A stretch of DNA of 64,000 bases, from positions 154,088,552 through 154,152,551 of the forward strand of contig CM041083.1 in the NCBI GenBank assembly GCA_023079485.1, given 5' to 3'. Below are positions 1 through 11,575 of the stretch, piece after piece; position 1 is the stretch's first letter; each line of letters starts with the position of its first letter. The stretch is from Archilochus colubris (lineage: Eukaryota; Chordata; Aves; Apodiformes; Trochilidae). The position numbers were made by a program, and so were the translations under genes. The notes beneath the pieces are model-generated. The model did no database searches and had not been told where the DNA came from. It worked only from the letters and a program-made list of their open reading frames with translations.

Positions 1-884
1 TTTTCATTAAAGTTTAGTTTCCAATCCATATGGCTCTCTCCCTTATTCTCTTTCCTACTGGGAAAGGAGAGAGGTTAGTAGTGAGTTTCTGTCATTCATT
101 CATTTGCAGGCCCAGCCTTAAACCCTGACAATGGGAGATTAACAATGGATCTTTTATTGGCCAACCTCTGTGATCCTTTGGGATACTGTGTAATAAGTTT
201 CTCATAAAGAATAAAAGACTTGTCACTAAAAGAAGTGTTAATTCATAAAGTTTTGAATGATCACAGCATATTTTCAAGAACAACTAATCTACATCTGATG
301 CTGTAATATTCTTTTTTAGTAAGAAAAACTATTAAAGGTTAATTCCTGAAGACTATAGATACATATAAATATGTAAGTTATTATATGATTTAAATTAAAT
401 TAATTGAATGAGATGAAAAAAAAAGAAAAAAACCAGTCCTGTCAAATCCCCTTCTTTTTTACTATGAATAAACAAACATTATGAAATTTAATTCTATAAA
501 AGTCTCGATATTTGTTTTAGATTTATTTCAACAGTGAAGAGGAATAAGTGGCTTTCTAAAGTTCATAGTATTTTTGTACTTTTTCTTTCAATGAAGAACC
601 TGGGCATGACCACCAAATGGATCTATAATTGTTTTCCAGTCTTTCAGGTGAGTATTCATGACATGTATAAAAGCTGCATTTGAGATCAATGCTTACTTCT
701 ATCAGTAAAACCACTCCTGAATTGAGAAGATATGTTGTGTGAGGAAAAAATTTCCTGCAAGAAATATAAGGAACAATTTGAAATTTATGACAAGAGACTG
801 AGTTTCTGATCATAACTGTCAGAAGTAATAGTTTCAATATAGACTAGATAGTGCCAGGAAGACCTTTAGAAAAAAAGAGATGGC
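1..884. other. Unique AT-rich DNA, no gene seen
   Basis: This stretch is AT-rich with short A and T runs and no repeat I recognise. The two short open frames on the minus strand have no family resemblance, no good start context and no splice structure. I see no coding or RNA gene here. Confidence 0.6.
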
Positions 885-1225
885 TGAGAATAGCTGGGTG
901 TTGGAGCTGCAGAGCTGCATTCTGTAAGGAGAGGCTGGGGCTGCCATAGACACAGGTGGTTCCAGACGGGTCAAATGAACCTACCACAGGAAACAGCTGA
1001 ACCTCTCAGTCATGGTTTTAAGGAAGGCCAAAATGCTTCATGTACAGAGGAAGAAGAGAGAGGAGATGAGAAACAATATTATGAGAACCAAGATGAGAGA
1101 AGAAGGGGGACAATGTGCTTCTGGGCACTTGAGTAGAGTCCCCTGCAGCTCTTGGAGACTGCTATGGGAGCTGATACCCTAACAGGAACTGTGGCAACTG
1201 GAAAATCTGCTTTGGTGAGAACCCT
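885..1225 (+). mobile_element. Degenerate avian ERV LTR fragment (U3 and TATA region)
   Basis: The segment follows, with many changes, the same order of motifs as the better preserved LTRs at 47.1 and 49.5 kb. It has a CTGTAAGGAG..GGCTGGGGCTGCC block near 925, a GTTTTAAGGAAGG TATA-like site near 1015, TGAGAAACAA near 1067, and a purine-rich GAAGAAGGGGGACAATGTGC block near 1100 followed by CCCCTGCAG. It lacks the polyadenylation/U5 half and stops where the CR1 tail begins, so it is a fragment. The orientation is set by the TATA-like site preceding the GAAGGAGG block, as in the relatives. The identification rests on recalled similarity and could be wrong for such an old copy. Confidence 0.45.
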
Positions 1226-1249
1226 TTTTTTCTGAAAGACTGAATCCTG

Positions 1250-1648
1250 TGGGAGAGCCTGTCACTTGATCTGTTTAGAGAAGAGCAGGATAAGGGGGAC
1301 CTCATCACAGTCTACAGTTCCTCATGGAGTGCAGCAGAGGGAGAGGTACTGATCTGTCTCTGGTGACCAGTGATAAGACGAGGAAATGCAAAGAAGCATG
1401 GTCAGGGCAAGTTCATATTGGACACCAGGACAAGAATCTTCATGGAGAGGGTGGTTGGTTTGTCACTGTCACAGACTCCCCAGGAAGGTGGTCAAAGCAC
1501 TAAGTCTGTCAGAGTTCAAGGAGCACCTGCACAATTCTCTATGTCAAATGGTTCACTTTCAGGTATACCTGTGAGGAACGGGTATTTGGGCTCAATGATC
1601 CCTATGGGTCCCTTCCAATTTAAGATATTCTGTAATTCTCTGATTCCA
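1250..1648 (+). mobile_element. CR1 LINE, 3' end fragment
   Basis: This is a 5'-truncated CR1 non-LTR retrotransposon in the plus orientation. The end of the reverse transcriptase frame is recognisable in pieces: GGGGGACCTCATCACAGTCT near 1290, the segment giving FILDTRTRIFMERVVG near 1415-1460, and the region corresponding to PREVVxxPSLExFK near 1480-1520. The 3' untranslated tail follows, with GGGTCCCTTCCAATT near 1604 and the terminal CTCTGATTC at about 1637. Frameshifts and small insertions break the frame throughout, so it encodes nothing now. It abuts a degenerate LTR on its left, and which of the two inserted first is not clear. Confidence 0.8.
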
Positions 1649-4600
1649 GAAAACCTGAAGCCTGTAGGAGATCCTATGCCCAAGCAGAGTAGAAATGTGA
1701 GAAGAAACAGGCAGTGTAGCATCACGTACCAACTGTGGCCCTCCCACCACTCCCCATGACTTGGAAAGGGTAATGGACTAAATGAGTTGGGAGTGAAGGA
1801 GTGGAAGTGGGCATGGGAAAGAAGCAAGTAAAGGTGGTGTTTTAATTTCTGTCCTGTAGACATAGTTAGAAATTAGTTAATTTTTTTGTGCTAAATCTTG
1901 GAAAGGACAGTGTGCATGAAGACAAATCATTCAGTGTTCCATTAAACCATTTCTCCTGTGAATTTTTCAGTTTGGCAAGTTAAAATGGAAAGTTACAGAG
2001 CTGTGACATAGCTCATTTTCTGTTATAATCCTTTTTTACTTGATTACTTAGAATTTTTAGAGTGATTATTGCAAGATCCACTGTTAAAATCTCAGCAGTA
2101 TTACATATGATTATACAGCCTGCACCTTGTCATAACATGCTGTTTTAATGGACCAAATTTTGCTAGAAAAAAAACTGTTCATGGTGCTGAGTGTCACTGT
2201 CTGCTCAGTTTCCAGTTGTTCTGGTAGTCAGCTGGCAATGTAGAGGTGTCCAGTATTCAGTTTGTAGCATGAAGTTAGTGGCAGCCAGTTGTCCTAGACC
2301 TGTCACAAAACTACTTGTGCACAGAAATTTTAACTATCATAATTAGCTCACATTCACTTCCTAAATTTTCTTCTGATTCTGGTACTAATGAAATCTCCTA
2401 TGGAAGACTTGTTGGGGTCAAATATTATACCTTCAAAGAAATAGTGTCTGTGCTACACAATAAGCATATTTTGCACCAGCCACAATTGGTGCTACTCTTG
2501 GAGTAGCTAAGAGCCTGTTTCTGTATCTCTATTTTGAGAACCTTTTATTAGAGCTCAGTTTCATAGATATTTTCATCTTGTGAAGCAGAAGTAGCTTTTT
2601 CCCAAGAAGACTTTAAAAGTACATAAAATTTATGTAAGTTAAGAATTTTATAATTGATTTCAAAACATGTTTAGCTTTTCACTAGATTAATTCTGTTTAC
2701 AGTAATAGGCTGGTCATATCCTCAAACTTCTTTAAGTTCTTAAATAGTTTCTTTTATTATGAAGCATGCCTTTTATTGACCTAATTTCCTCATAGACTTT
2801 TCAACATAGTAGCTTTTTATTACAAATCTGTCAGGACCTACTTATTATTAATTGGAATTCATATACACTTGTATGAACACCCCCCACCCCCCTCCTATAA
2901 TGAAACACCACACACTGCTATAATCAAACACAAGCTGCATTTGGGCAACTTATTACAAATAGCTTTTTTTGCAATTAATGCCTGTAGGGTGGTTTTAAGT
3001 CCTCTATAATATCAAAGCCATCAGAAGTACTTAAGCATACCTTGTCTCATGTAGATATCAGCAAAGACAGTTACATAAATAATAGAGTGAAATAAAAGCT
3101 TCCAATCTATTAAAATTTCATGAGATTTATCAGAGATGTTTAGATGTTCCATATCTTTTCAAAATATTGTTTAAATACTTAAATTACTTCCACTGTTTTA
3201 TTAATACAAATGAAATAGATTCATCAATTATCAGTCAATTGATGACTTAAATTATGCTTTCTGTGGGAATCTCTGGGTATCACATTTTTAGGGTTGCTAG
3301 TTAGCTTTATGTTAAAGAGCAATATATCCAGAGAAAAACAAGGATCTCTTCCAGTGCTCTTTGGCATATTGTATTGCTATTTTTCTCATCATCATCCTCA
3401 TCGTTATCATAATCATCATCATCTAGAGGATGTTTTCTCAGAAACCTTCTATTTCCTCCTTGGTAGAAAAATTGTTATTCAGCTATAATATAATTCTATG
3501 TTGCAATCCAACTTTAAACTTCTGAATTAATATATAATGAAAAACAAATATAGGTGGTGTGAATAATTTTTTTGAGTTGTTATTGTTTGTGTTTGTTTTT
3601 TTGTTTGTTGTTTTTTAACTATATTATCATTTATATCCATTTACACTGGAAAATGAATAACTGTTCATATTATTAGATTTTGTTTTTAAACAACAGAAGA
3701 AGCTAACATAACTATCTATGTGTATCATTTTCAAATCCAATAGCATAAGTTAGGGGTAAGAAGGTATTATATAACTTACATATGCATGAGACTGACTATT
3801 TCCAGAAAGAAATAGTCTTGATTATGGATTTTTAAACAAGTTGGACAAGATTCAAGTAAGATTACTAAGATCACCTAGGTTTTGAAAATTTTTGCAAATG
3901 TAAAATTGGCATTCCTTGTCTCTTGAGGAATGAGAAGTATCCATGAAAAAAAGAAGAAAAAAAAAAGTTGTATTGATATCAAAGAATAAACTAGGTTATA
4001 TCAGGCGGCTTATTGGTTTCATTTGTCATTTTAAAAATGAATAACTAAAATGCATAAATGGTGCTGAGATCCAGGATTAAAATCTGCAATTTCTTTCTTT
4101 GAATTGAAGTCCTTTATCCCTAGGCTGTATAATTGTTCTAGCCAAGAACAGAGTTTAGCCAATTCAGTGTTCTCCTCTTTGTACAAGACATTATCCATTC
4201 TCTCTCTCTCTCTCTCTCTCTCCATTTCCAGTGACTGTAAAGTAGTAAAATCTAATGCTTGTAGATATTAATTATAAGAATTACAACAATGACATTAATG
4301 AAAAGAACTGGCTTTGAAAGACAAAAGATAATGGCAATATGAATTTCTGCAGCTTTTGGAGTTTTTAATCAAATAAGAGAGAGTTTGGTGAAAACAGTGC
4401 TTTCTTAAGCACTGTCTTTAATTTTTTCTACTCAAGAGAAAATCCGATTGATGATTCAATTTCTGTTCTTGACAGTTAACAGTAGAGCTACTTTTGTAGT
4501 CTTTGTTTTTCACTATTACTGTAAAAGGAGTGATTAAGACCTATTTGTTTCAAAGCCTTAGAGCATCAGAAAAGTAGTTTGATTCTGGCCACTTTAGCTA

Positions 4601-5572
4601 AGGTAAGAGGTTCAGGATTCCTCATTCAGAAAATTGTAAAATATTGTTTATTTCTCACAGTAAAAGTCACTGATGATTCTGAAAACCAAGACCATGGCAC
4701 AAATCTTGATCATTGTAGAAAGCTACTATAAAATGTAGCTTCGTGAAAACAGTTTTTACTAAGTGTTATTTATTTTGTTTAATTAACAGATAAAAAGTAT
4801 ACTTTTTTTTTCTTTCTAGATTTTTTTTTTTTAAATCACTTCTTTATTCTTTCCACAAATTCTAGGTTTGGTAGGGAACTTTGTCTGGCATTACTTCCAA
4901 AGCCTACACCATCAAGCAGCTATTATCAAGATACAAGAGTGCTTGATAACACAATCAAGAATCTCCATAATTCATGCTCTCCTCTTTATCCAGGAAGATA
5001 TAATGATAATATGCATTAGGCAGGTAAATTACAGAAAATTGTCTGTTTAAATCTTCATACATATTTAAAATAGACAATTATTTTGCTGATAAACCAAGCT
5101 CTGCACCACTAAGTCTTATTTACATGTTGTTATGATCCTGCTGTTTCCAGTCATGTTGCTAACCTTGTTCTTCCCAATTTGCTTCATAAAAAAGAAGCTT
5201 ATGAATGCCTTTATTTCTTCTGCAGTTCCTACCAGCATGCCCTGCAAGACGAAATATGTAACTACAGTAAGAAGATCAGATTATAGACTCCTTGCTTGAC
5301 TGTGGTAGATATTTAGAGACACTGCAACACCACTTTATAGCTGAAGTTGATAGTCTTGCAGGATGTGGTTTTAAAAAGCCTCTTGTTGCTAGAGCTAGCA
5401 ATGTACTGAGAACTCTCTTCTGAAATTTCTCACATAATTATAGCTTTGGGAGTAAGTTCCCTTTCAATAATTTCCAAGGAAAATAACTCCATGTTTACTA
5501 CAATCTGATAGTTTGTATTTTTTCTAAAATAAACTTATTTTTAGCATTAGTAATAGGCTTTTTGAGTGTTTA
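1649..5572. other. Unique AT-rich DNA with minor simple repeats
   Basis: About 3.9 kb with no recognisable gene or interspersed repeat. It contains a C-rich patch at 2881-2893, a short imperfect ATC-rich patch at about 3386-3425 and a dinucleotide run at 4200-4222. The short open frames inside it have no family features. Confidence 0.55.
4200..4222. repeat. (CT)n microsatellite
   Basis: About eleven uninterrupted CT units. Read on the minus strand it gives a run of Glu-Arg codons, which explains the false open frame there. Confidence 0.95.
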
Positions 5573-5852
5573 CCAGGCCTTGTTATGATCGAATAAATTA
5601 TACTGGTTTTAAGATGGAAGAAGGTACATTTAGGTTAGAAATTAGGAAGAAATTCTTTAGTATGAGAGTGGTGAGACAATGGAACTGGTTGCACAGGGAG
5701 GCTGTGGATGTATCATCCCTGGAAACATTCAAGGCCAGGTTGTATGAGGTTTTGAGCAACCTGGTCCATTGAGAGTTGTCCCTGCCCATGCAGGTGGGGG
5801 TGGAACTAGATGATCTTTAAGGTCCCATCCAAGTGAACCCATGAGTCTATGA
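5573..5852 (+). mobile_element. CR1 LINE, 3' end fragment
   Basis: A 5'-truncated CR1 covering the last ~65 codons of the reverse transcriptase frame and the 3' tail. Translation at 5599-5769 gives GFKMEEGTFRLEIRKKFF, then SMRVVRQWNWLHREAVDVS and SLETFKARL, the usual C-terminal order for CR1. The coding part ends with the stop at about 5770. The tail contains TTGTCCCTGCCCATGCAGG, AACTAGATGATCTTTAAGGT and a final GAGTCTATGA. This stretch is relatively well conserved, but the copy is far too short to be active. Confidence 0.9.
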
Positions 5853-7077
5853 AAATGGAGTAACTTCTGCTATGTAAAGATATGCTAGTATCATTCATTT
5901 TCTTTTCCAAGGTATTTCAGACTGTTTTCATGGAGAGCAGTTGACCACTCTTACTAAAATACCTAAATTCTAGTATGGCATATTCTCAAAAGATTATGAC
6001 CTTACTTTGTAAATACCAAATAACAAGTGTCCTTAGGCAAAGGTGAGATGGAGCTGTTTTACCTCCCCTTTTCCCCAGAGGCTAGTTTTGACATATATAG
6101 AATCGCAGAACAGTACAAACAGACAAATACAAATTTATGCCTTCCTGAAGATCAAAAAAAGAGCAGTATTTTGTTTTCTTCTGGAAGTAGTAGTTATCAA
6201 CTACTCAATATACATTTGCATAATCTTATCTGAGGAGCATTTTACCAGTATATGTAAAGTCTGTGTAACTTGCTGGAGAAAAGTTGGAACAAAAAAACTA
6301 AGCAAAAAACCAGCCTAACAACATCTAAGAAGAAACCCTAAAGTAATCAGAATAAACAGCTCACAGAAAAGGTGCAATTTTTTATATACAGAGCTGAGTT
6401 CTCAATAGTTGCTGCTGCACAGCTTTTTCAAAATGCCTAAAGGTCAGTATTGTGCAGGTAAAATATTCTAAATATTCTTAGTATTAGTTCTCTTAGGATA
6501 TAAGCAGCTAGGAATTTTGGTTTGGGGTTTTTTTGGTGCTTTTTTGGGTTTTGGGGTTTTTGTTGTTTTGTTTTATTTTGTTTTTAAAATATGCTTCATT
6601 AACTGCTATTGGTTTCACAGCATTCTTGATCTTAAGAAGGTTAAGCATTACTTGCAGTGGAGCATTATGTGCTGCGAATGTGCAGAATTAATGTACTTTC
6701 TCAATGAGCAAAGAAAATAATGGTACTTTCTGTAAGACATCTCCTGGAAGCCTTACAGGGAAAAAATACAATGAAAAATTTTATTTTCCCTGAGAAAATA
6801 TATTCACTCCTGAATTTATGCTGCCAGAATTTTATAGCAAAAAAATGAGTATACCAAATATTGTATAGTTTTAGACAGGTGCTGAATAGAGAAAATAAAC
6901 AATGCCTTTACTCTTTATGATAAAAGAGGGAATAAGGAAAGAGATCCTAAAGTTGGGAAAAAAACTAAAGTAAGTTTTAACAAAAAAAAAGTAACAATAA
7001 TAACGATGATGGCAAATTACAAGTATAAAGAAATATGTAAATATGGAACCCATGCTCCTTAGCTATTAATTACTTCC
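5853..7077. other. Unique AT-rich DNA with a T/G-rich tract
   Basis: No gene is seen. A T/G-rich low-complexity tract lies at about 6519-6586, with G runs of three and four separated by T runs. The open frames across it are low-complexity Phe/Gly/Val strings and are rejected as genes. Confidence 0.55.
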
Positions 7078-8146
7078 TGTCATGGTTTAGGCCCAGCTGG
7101 TACCAACCAGGCCTCTGCTGGCTCACCCCCCACCCCCACCATGGGACAGGGAGGAGAAAATCCACCTAAAGACTCATTAATTGAGACAATGATAGGGAAC
7201 TTTGCATTCTCCAATTACAGTAACAGGCAAAAAACAGACAGGTTCAATGTAGAAGAAAAAAGCTAATTTATCTACAAGGAGAAAGAGAACATTGCCAGAT
7301 TTTAACACCTTCCCACCCACCACTCCCTTCTTCCCAGGCCCGGATCCCTTCACTGCTCACTCACCTCCACCTCCCCCTCAGAGCAGAGGATGAGGAGTGG
7401 GGGTTTAGGGTCAGTTCCCCACACGGTGTTTCTGCCGCTCCTTCCTCCTCAGGGGGAAGACTCCTCACATTCTTCCCCTGCTGCAACGCGGGGTCCCTCC
7501 CATGGCAGAGAGTCCTTCAGGAACCCCTCCGACATGAGTCCCTCCCACAGGTGCAGTCCCTCAGGCACAGACTGCTCCATCCTGGGCTGCACACAGAGTC
7601 ACGGCTGCTGCGGGAGCAGTCACCTCCTCTGGCACGGGCTCCTACACAACTGCGGATCCACATCTGCCCTTCTCCACAGTCCTGCACAGGCCGGTGCATC
7701 ACATTGGACCATTTGTGGCACTTCAGGGGCTACAAATCCACTTTTACCCAACTGTGGTCCTTCAAGGAGACTGCTGCACCATGCTCCTCCATGGGCTGCA
7801 GGGGCACAGCTGCCATCTCACCACGGGCTGTGGGGAAATCTCTGCTTGGGCACCTTTTCCCCTCCTTCTTCACTGACCTCGGTGTCTTTTCTCTGGCATT
7901 ACTCTCTCACCTCCTCCTCTACTCTGCTCTACAGGTTTCTTTTTTTCATATGTTTTGCATTTTTTTCCCCTTCTTGAGTATGTTACTCTGAGGGGCACAT
8001 CCAGCTGCCGGTCTCTGTTCAAGCCTTGGGCAGAGGCAGGGCCAGGGTTGGAACCAGGGGAGTTTTCAGCAGCTTCTCACAGGAGCCATCCCTGTGACTA
8101 CCCCTGCTTCCACTGCACTATCACCACTGCACTAACCCAAGGCACA
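7078..8146 (-). mobile_element. Solo LTR of an avian endogenous retrovirus (TGTCATGG-ended family)
   Basis: The plus-strand ends are TGTCATGGTTTAGGCCCAG at 7078 and ..CCCAAGGCACA at 8146, the TG..CA pattern of an LTR. The GC-rich interior has loosely repeated units built on CTGCTCC..GGGCTGCAGG and CCCCTCCTTCTTCACTGACC near 7857. Relatives at 45.7 and 52.8 kb keep an AT-rich TATA-like site about 170 bp from the right end on the minus strand, so the sense strand is minus; here that site is decayed near 7970-7985. At ~1.07 kb it is close to full length, with no internal retroviral genes and no second LTR, so it is a solo LTR. I see no clean target duplication. Overlapping frames of 195 and 146 codons inside it reflect few stop codons in GC-rich DNA. 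Confidence 0.8.
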
Positions 8147-10316
8147 GTACTTGACCTAATAAAATGGGAAGGCTTAACAGTTCACTTTGCACGGTGAATT
8201 ACTTTTGCTGTTACCTTTAAGTCTTTGAGGGAAGTAATCCTAAAATACCAATATGCAAATAATTCTCTTGTTTTTTGGGTTTTTTTTTTCTTTCTCCTGT
8301 GGAAAGAAATTTTATCTAGTTCCTGTTGAGATTATAGAGATAAATCTGAAATACTTGTGTATATTTATCTCCGGTACATCTAGAAATAACAGAGATGTAA
8401 GTTGTGTAAGTTGCATCTGAACTCTAAAGATAAATATTGTCAGGCAGAAGAAGTTTTTATAGGAGACATGGTTTGTGTTGACATACATTAGATTGGTACT
8501 GGTTTTCAGAACATCCTTCAATATGTATTTTTCATCAAAAGAGCTTCACCTTCAATTATAGTAAGACAAAGGTGACACTTCAAACCAGTCTCCTTGGAAT
8601 AAGCATGTGCTGGATTGTTAACAGCTAAGAATAAAATGCAGCCCAGGGAGTAGGGATCAAGTTCATAGAATAAGATTTTACAGCACCCCAAACCGGAAAA
8701 ATAAAATAAAATACTAGAATCATAAGAGCACATGAGCATTTCTGAAGATGCAGTAGCAAACGTTATGGGCTGTGGGTAAAACATGGTACTCTAGGCTTAG
8801 GGAGGACACACAGAATGTTCTTTTTGTATTCAGTCTGTCCTATATACACCCTTTTCTAGTACTGGTGCCATCATAGGTCTTCTGCTGTTCAGAGACAATT
8901 ATGTTACTGAATATCCCTGTACCATCTTCTCAAAGTTGCCCTTTTTGTAGTATTTATCCCTTCTAGAAGCTCAGTCCAATCAGGATGTCTTGGAACTCAT
9001 ATTTTCCAACAGAAAAAGTTCTGCTTTTCCATCAGGACTCACTCCTGCTACTTGTTTCTTTCTGTAGCATTATACCCTGTAATTCTGGCCTGCAGCTATA
9101 GAAAACGGCATGTACACATGCTGCTTGCTTAAATCCATTGGCCTCTGCCTGATCCTGTGTGAGTCCTGTGAGTTATCTCCTAGTCAGCCTATCCACAGCT
9201 GCTGTTTTCATTCTGCATAGATATGTTATTATTAAGTTATTTGACTCTTACCAGACTAATGAAACCATGTTATGTATCTGTGTCATGCAGCCACACCATG
9301 TCCAATATCTATAATACTGCCTGTGATGAGGACAGGACTTTTGAGAAAGAAATTTCCAGCCAACCACCTGGCTTCTGTGGTTCCAAGAAATTGGGAAGAC
9401 TGAGTATAGCCCTGGGAGCGTGGAAATACAGGATGTTTTCAGGTTTCCTTTTCAGCATGGGACTGGCTACTTTGTTTAATTCCCTTTGTAAGAGGGAGTT
9501 GTTACTGGAAGGAAGGAGCAATGACCTAGGCTTGCAGCTGTAAAGGATATTTTTTGCAATAGAAATATAAGCTTCTGTTTCAATAGTAACTGTTAGGGAT
9601 TGCTGTCTTTTCTCATGAAGAGTGCTGGTATATGTCTCATGTGTCACTCTTTTTTTTTCGAAAAAATGAGTGGCTTCCAGGGTCTTTTTGTGGATAGGTT
9701 AGCTACATCTGCAATGAAAGGATAAACTCTTCAAAGACAAGGCAGGCATGTATATAAATATATTTAAATATTTGACCTAGTGATACCATGTGACTACTAC
9801 AAAGTGGAATTCTGACAGGATGCCTAGACATTTGTAATGCTTTCCATTATGTGAAAGGAAGAACAGAATGTCCTTGGGCAAATGAACCACTGTTAAAAAT
9901 AGCCACCTACACTGGGGGATAAGTGGGCACCTGCTTTAAATGAGTGAGCTTCAATTTCAAGTGCCCTAATCACTAGACTAGAATCAAGGTCCTTTTCCCT
10001 GTGATTTAATGCAAAGACTCCTGCTTGCATGTTCACAGTGGCTCAGTTTCAGATGAAAAGGCGATGGGCAATGACAATCAGAATACATCACTGCTTGGTG
10101 AGTAAGTCTTCAAATGAGAGAGAAGTTAACTCGCAAGCAGGAGAAGAACTGGAATGCAGGCTAAGTAGCTCAGCTTTGTGAACATCAGTGTTCAGAGAAT
10201 TATTTTGTGCTGCAAAAAGGAGGAACGAGATGTGGGTAGAGTGGACCCTACCAAAATAAATACATTTGGAATGCTTACATAGTTTAAAATACTTCTTGAG
10301 CTGAATGCATAAAGTA
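8147..10316. other. Unique DNA, no gene established
   Basis: Nothing recognisable. The only ATG-initiated frame of note is 9223-9543 (106 codons, plus), overlapped on the opposite strand by a 112-codon frame at 9309-9647. Neither has a recognisable domain, and they are left unannotated as genes. Confidence 0.5.
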
Positions 10317-10322
10317 ACTTAA
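10317..10322. repeat. Target-site duplication, left copy (ACTTAA)
   Basis: Identical to 10689-10694 on the other side of the 366-bp LTR. Confidence 0.8.
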
Positions 10323-10569
10323 TGTTGGAGAGTTTTTGGAAGAAAATGGACATGTAAGCAATCATGTCTACTTAGCAATAGCCAGAGTGAGCTAAGGGCC
10401 TTGGGGCCCAGCTGCAAGGTTATTAAAAGATCAACTATGGGCAAAAGATAAGGGAGTTGGCAGCAGAAAAGAGGAATAACAGGATGGGAAAGCATCCCAT
10501 AGACAGCACATAAAGAGTTGTATTTAACCAGTTAGATAGTGCCCTGTGGCGTATGAAGAATGTGTTGTA

Positions 10570-10574
10570 CCAAT
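10570..10574 (+). promoter_or_regulatory. CCAAT box of the compact LTR
   Basis: CCAAT followed by CAGC, 34 bases upstream of the TATA box. This is a usual spacing for an LTR core promoter. Confidence 0.5.
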
Positions 10575-10607
10575 CAGCAATATGCTTATGTTATCAGCCT
10601 GAATGTG

Positions 10608-10615
10608 TATAAAAG
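10608..10615 (+). promoter_or_regulatory. TATA box of the compact LTR (TATAAAAG)
   Basis: A consensus TATA box in the plus orientation. Transcription would start about 25-30 bases downstream, near 10638, which defines the U3/R border by inference. Confidence 0.65.
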
Positions 10616-10631
10616 GGCTACTGCTGCTCTC

Positions 10632-10637
10632 AATAAA
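10632..10637 (+). promoter_or_regulatory. Polyadenylation signal AATAAA of the compact LTR
   Basis: AATAAA lies only 16 bases past the TATA box, so it would sit at or just before the predicted start site. That implies a very short R region, as in alpha-type retroviral LTRs, where the signal is then present only in transcripts reaching the 3' LTR. Confidence 0.6.
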
Positions 10638-10688
10638 TGGCAATACTTCGATTATATTAATCTCTGTGTTGTCCATGGATCTCCCACA

Positions 10689-10694
10689 ACTTAA
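10689..10694. repeat. Target-site duplication, right copy (ACTTAA)
   Basis: Identical to 10317-10322 and directly follows the terminal CA of the LTR. Confidence 0.8.
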
Positions 10695-11575
10695 TACTGC
10701 TTTTATTATAAAAAGGTAGTATAGAAAAAGCGAGCCATACTTATAATTGGTTTTTGATCTCTGAAGTGTTTATTACATTATCAGTTCTGCCCAAAGTTTT
10801 ATTTCTTTAGGAAAAGAAAAGGTCACCAAGAAGAGTATAACTATGAAAACTTTATTAGATACACTTGGAAAGAAAGTAATTCAGTGTGTTTCAGACTCCT
10901 GTTTGCACATTTAAATAACTTGGATCTTCTAGTTTCTGAAAAGTAATATGGTCCTAATTCATACAAAATAGCTTTTTTAATGTTGTTACAATTGCAAAAG
11001 AAATCACAGCACATGAAAAATTCAGAACTATTTAGAATCTCAAGACAATAGGGATTCAAAGTTCTTCATGTACTGATTTTCTTTCTACTACAAATCAGTT
11101 GTACTTATTCTGTGAAGTACTAAACATCTTTAATAAGGACAAAATGCAATAAAGACAAAATCTCCAGAAGTCCTCCAGTAGAAACTTATTTGAAATTGTA
11201 TATAGACCATTCTATTGTCTGCATTGCACTTTGCTGTACTATGTTTAGTTTAACTCAGAGTTAACAGCAAAATGGAAACACTATACAGTACTACTCAGGA
11301 AAAAAACCCAAATGAGTCATCTACTATAACATGACAGAGAAAAGCTTTTCTAATAATCTAGAATATTCATGCATGTATTTTTATCTATGTGTGAATATCT
11401 GCCATCAAATATGCTTTAAATTGGAGAAGTTTATGATGAGAAGCTGTGTATTTGTTCTTTGTTTTTTGTTGTTTTGTTTGGAGTCAGCCATACAATAATA
11501 ATACGTTAACTCCATAATAATTCATGTAGATATGCTTGAAAAAAACAAACTTTCCAGATTGTGGAGGTCGATTAA
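10695..11575. other. Unique AT-rich DNA, nothing recognised
   Basis: No coding, RNA or repeat feature can be supported in this stretch. Confidence 0.55.

Larger units (their letters stand above)
10323..10688 (+). mobile_element. Compact solo LTR with 6-bp target-site duplication
   Basis: The element begins TGTTGGAG and ends CTCCCACA, so the termini form an inverted repeat matching at 7 of 8 bases with the TG..CA ends of an LTR. It is flanked on both sides by ACTTAA (10317-10322 and 10689-10694), a 6-bp duplication as made by class II and alpha-type retroviral integrases. Its 366 bp include a CCAAT box, a TATA box and a polyadenylation signal in the plus orientation. There is no internal retroviral sequence and no partner LTR, so this is a solo LTR left by recombination. 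The exact ERV family is not known to me. Confidence 0.85.

Noticed and set aside
4031..4225. Minus-strand frame starting with Glu-Arg repeats
   Set aside because: The repeats are the CT microsatellite read backwards.
7390..7977. 195-codon open frame starting with ATG, rich in Ser, His and Pro
   Set aside because: It lies wholly inside the 7.1 kb LTR and is overlapped by a 146-codon frame in another phase. GC-rich LTR repeats simply lack stop codons.
7073..8151. Target-site duplication for the 7.1 kb LTR
   Set aside because: Flanks CTTCC and GTACT do not match; a shifted TACTT match would require unnatural LTR ends.
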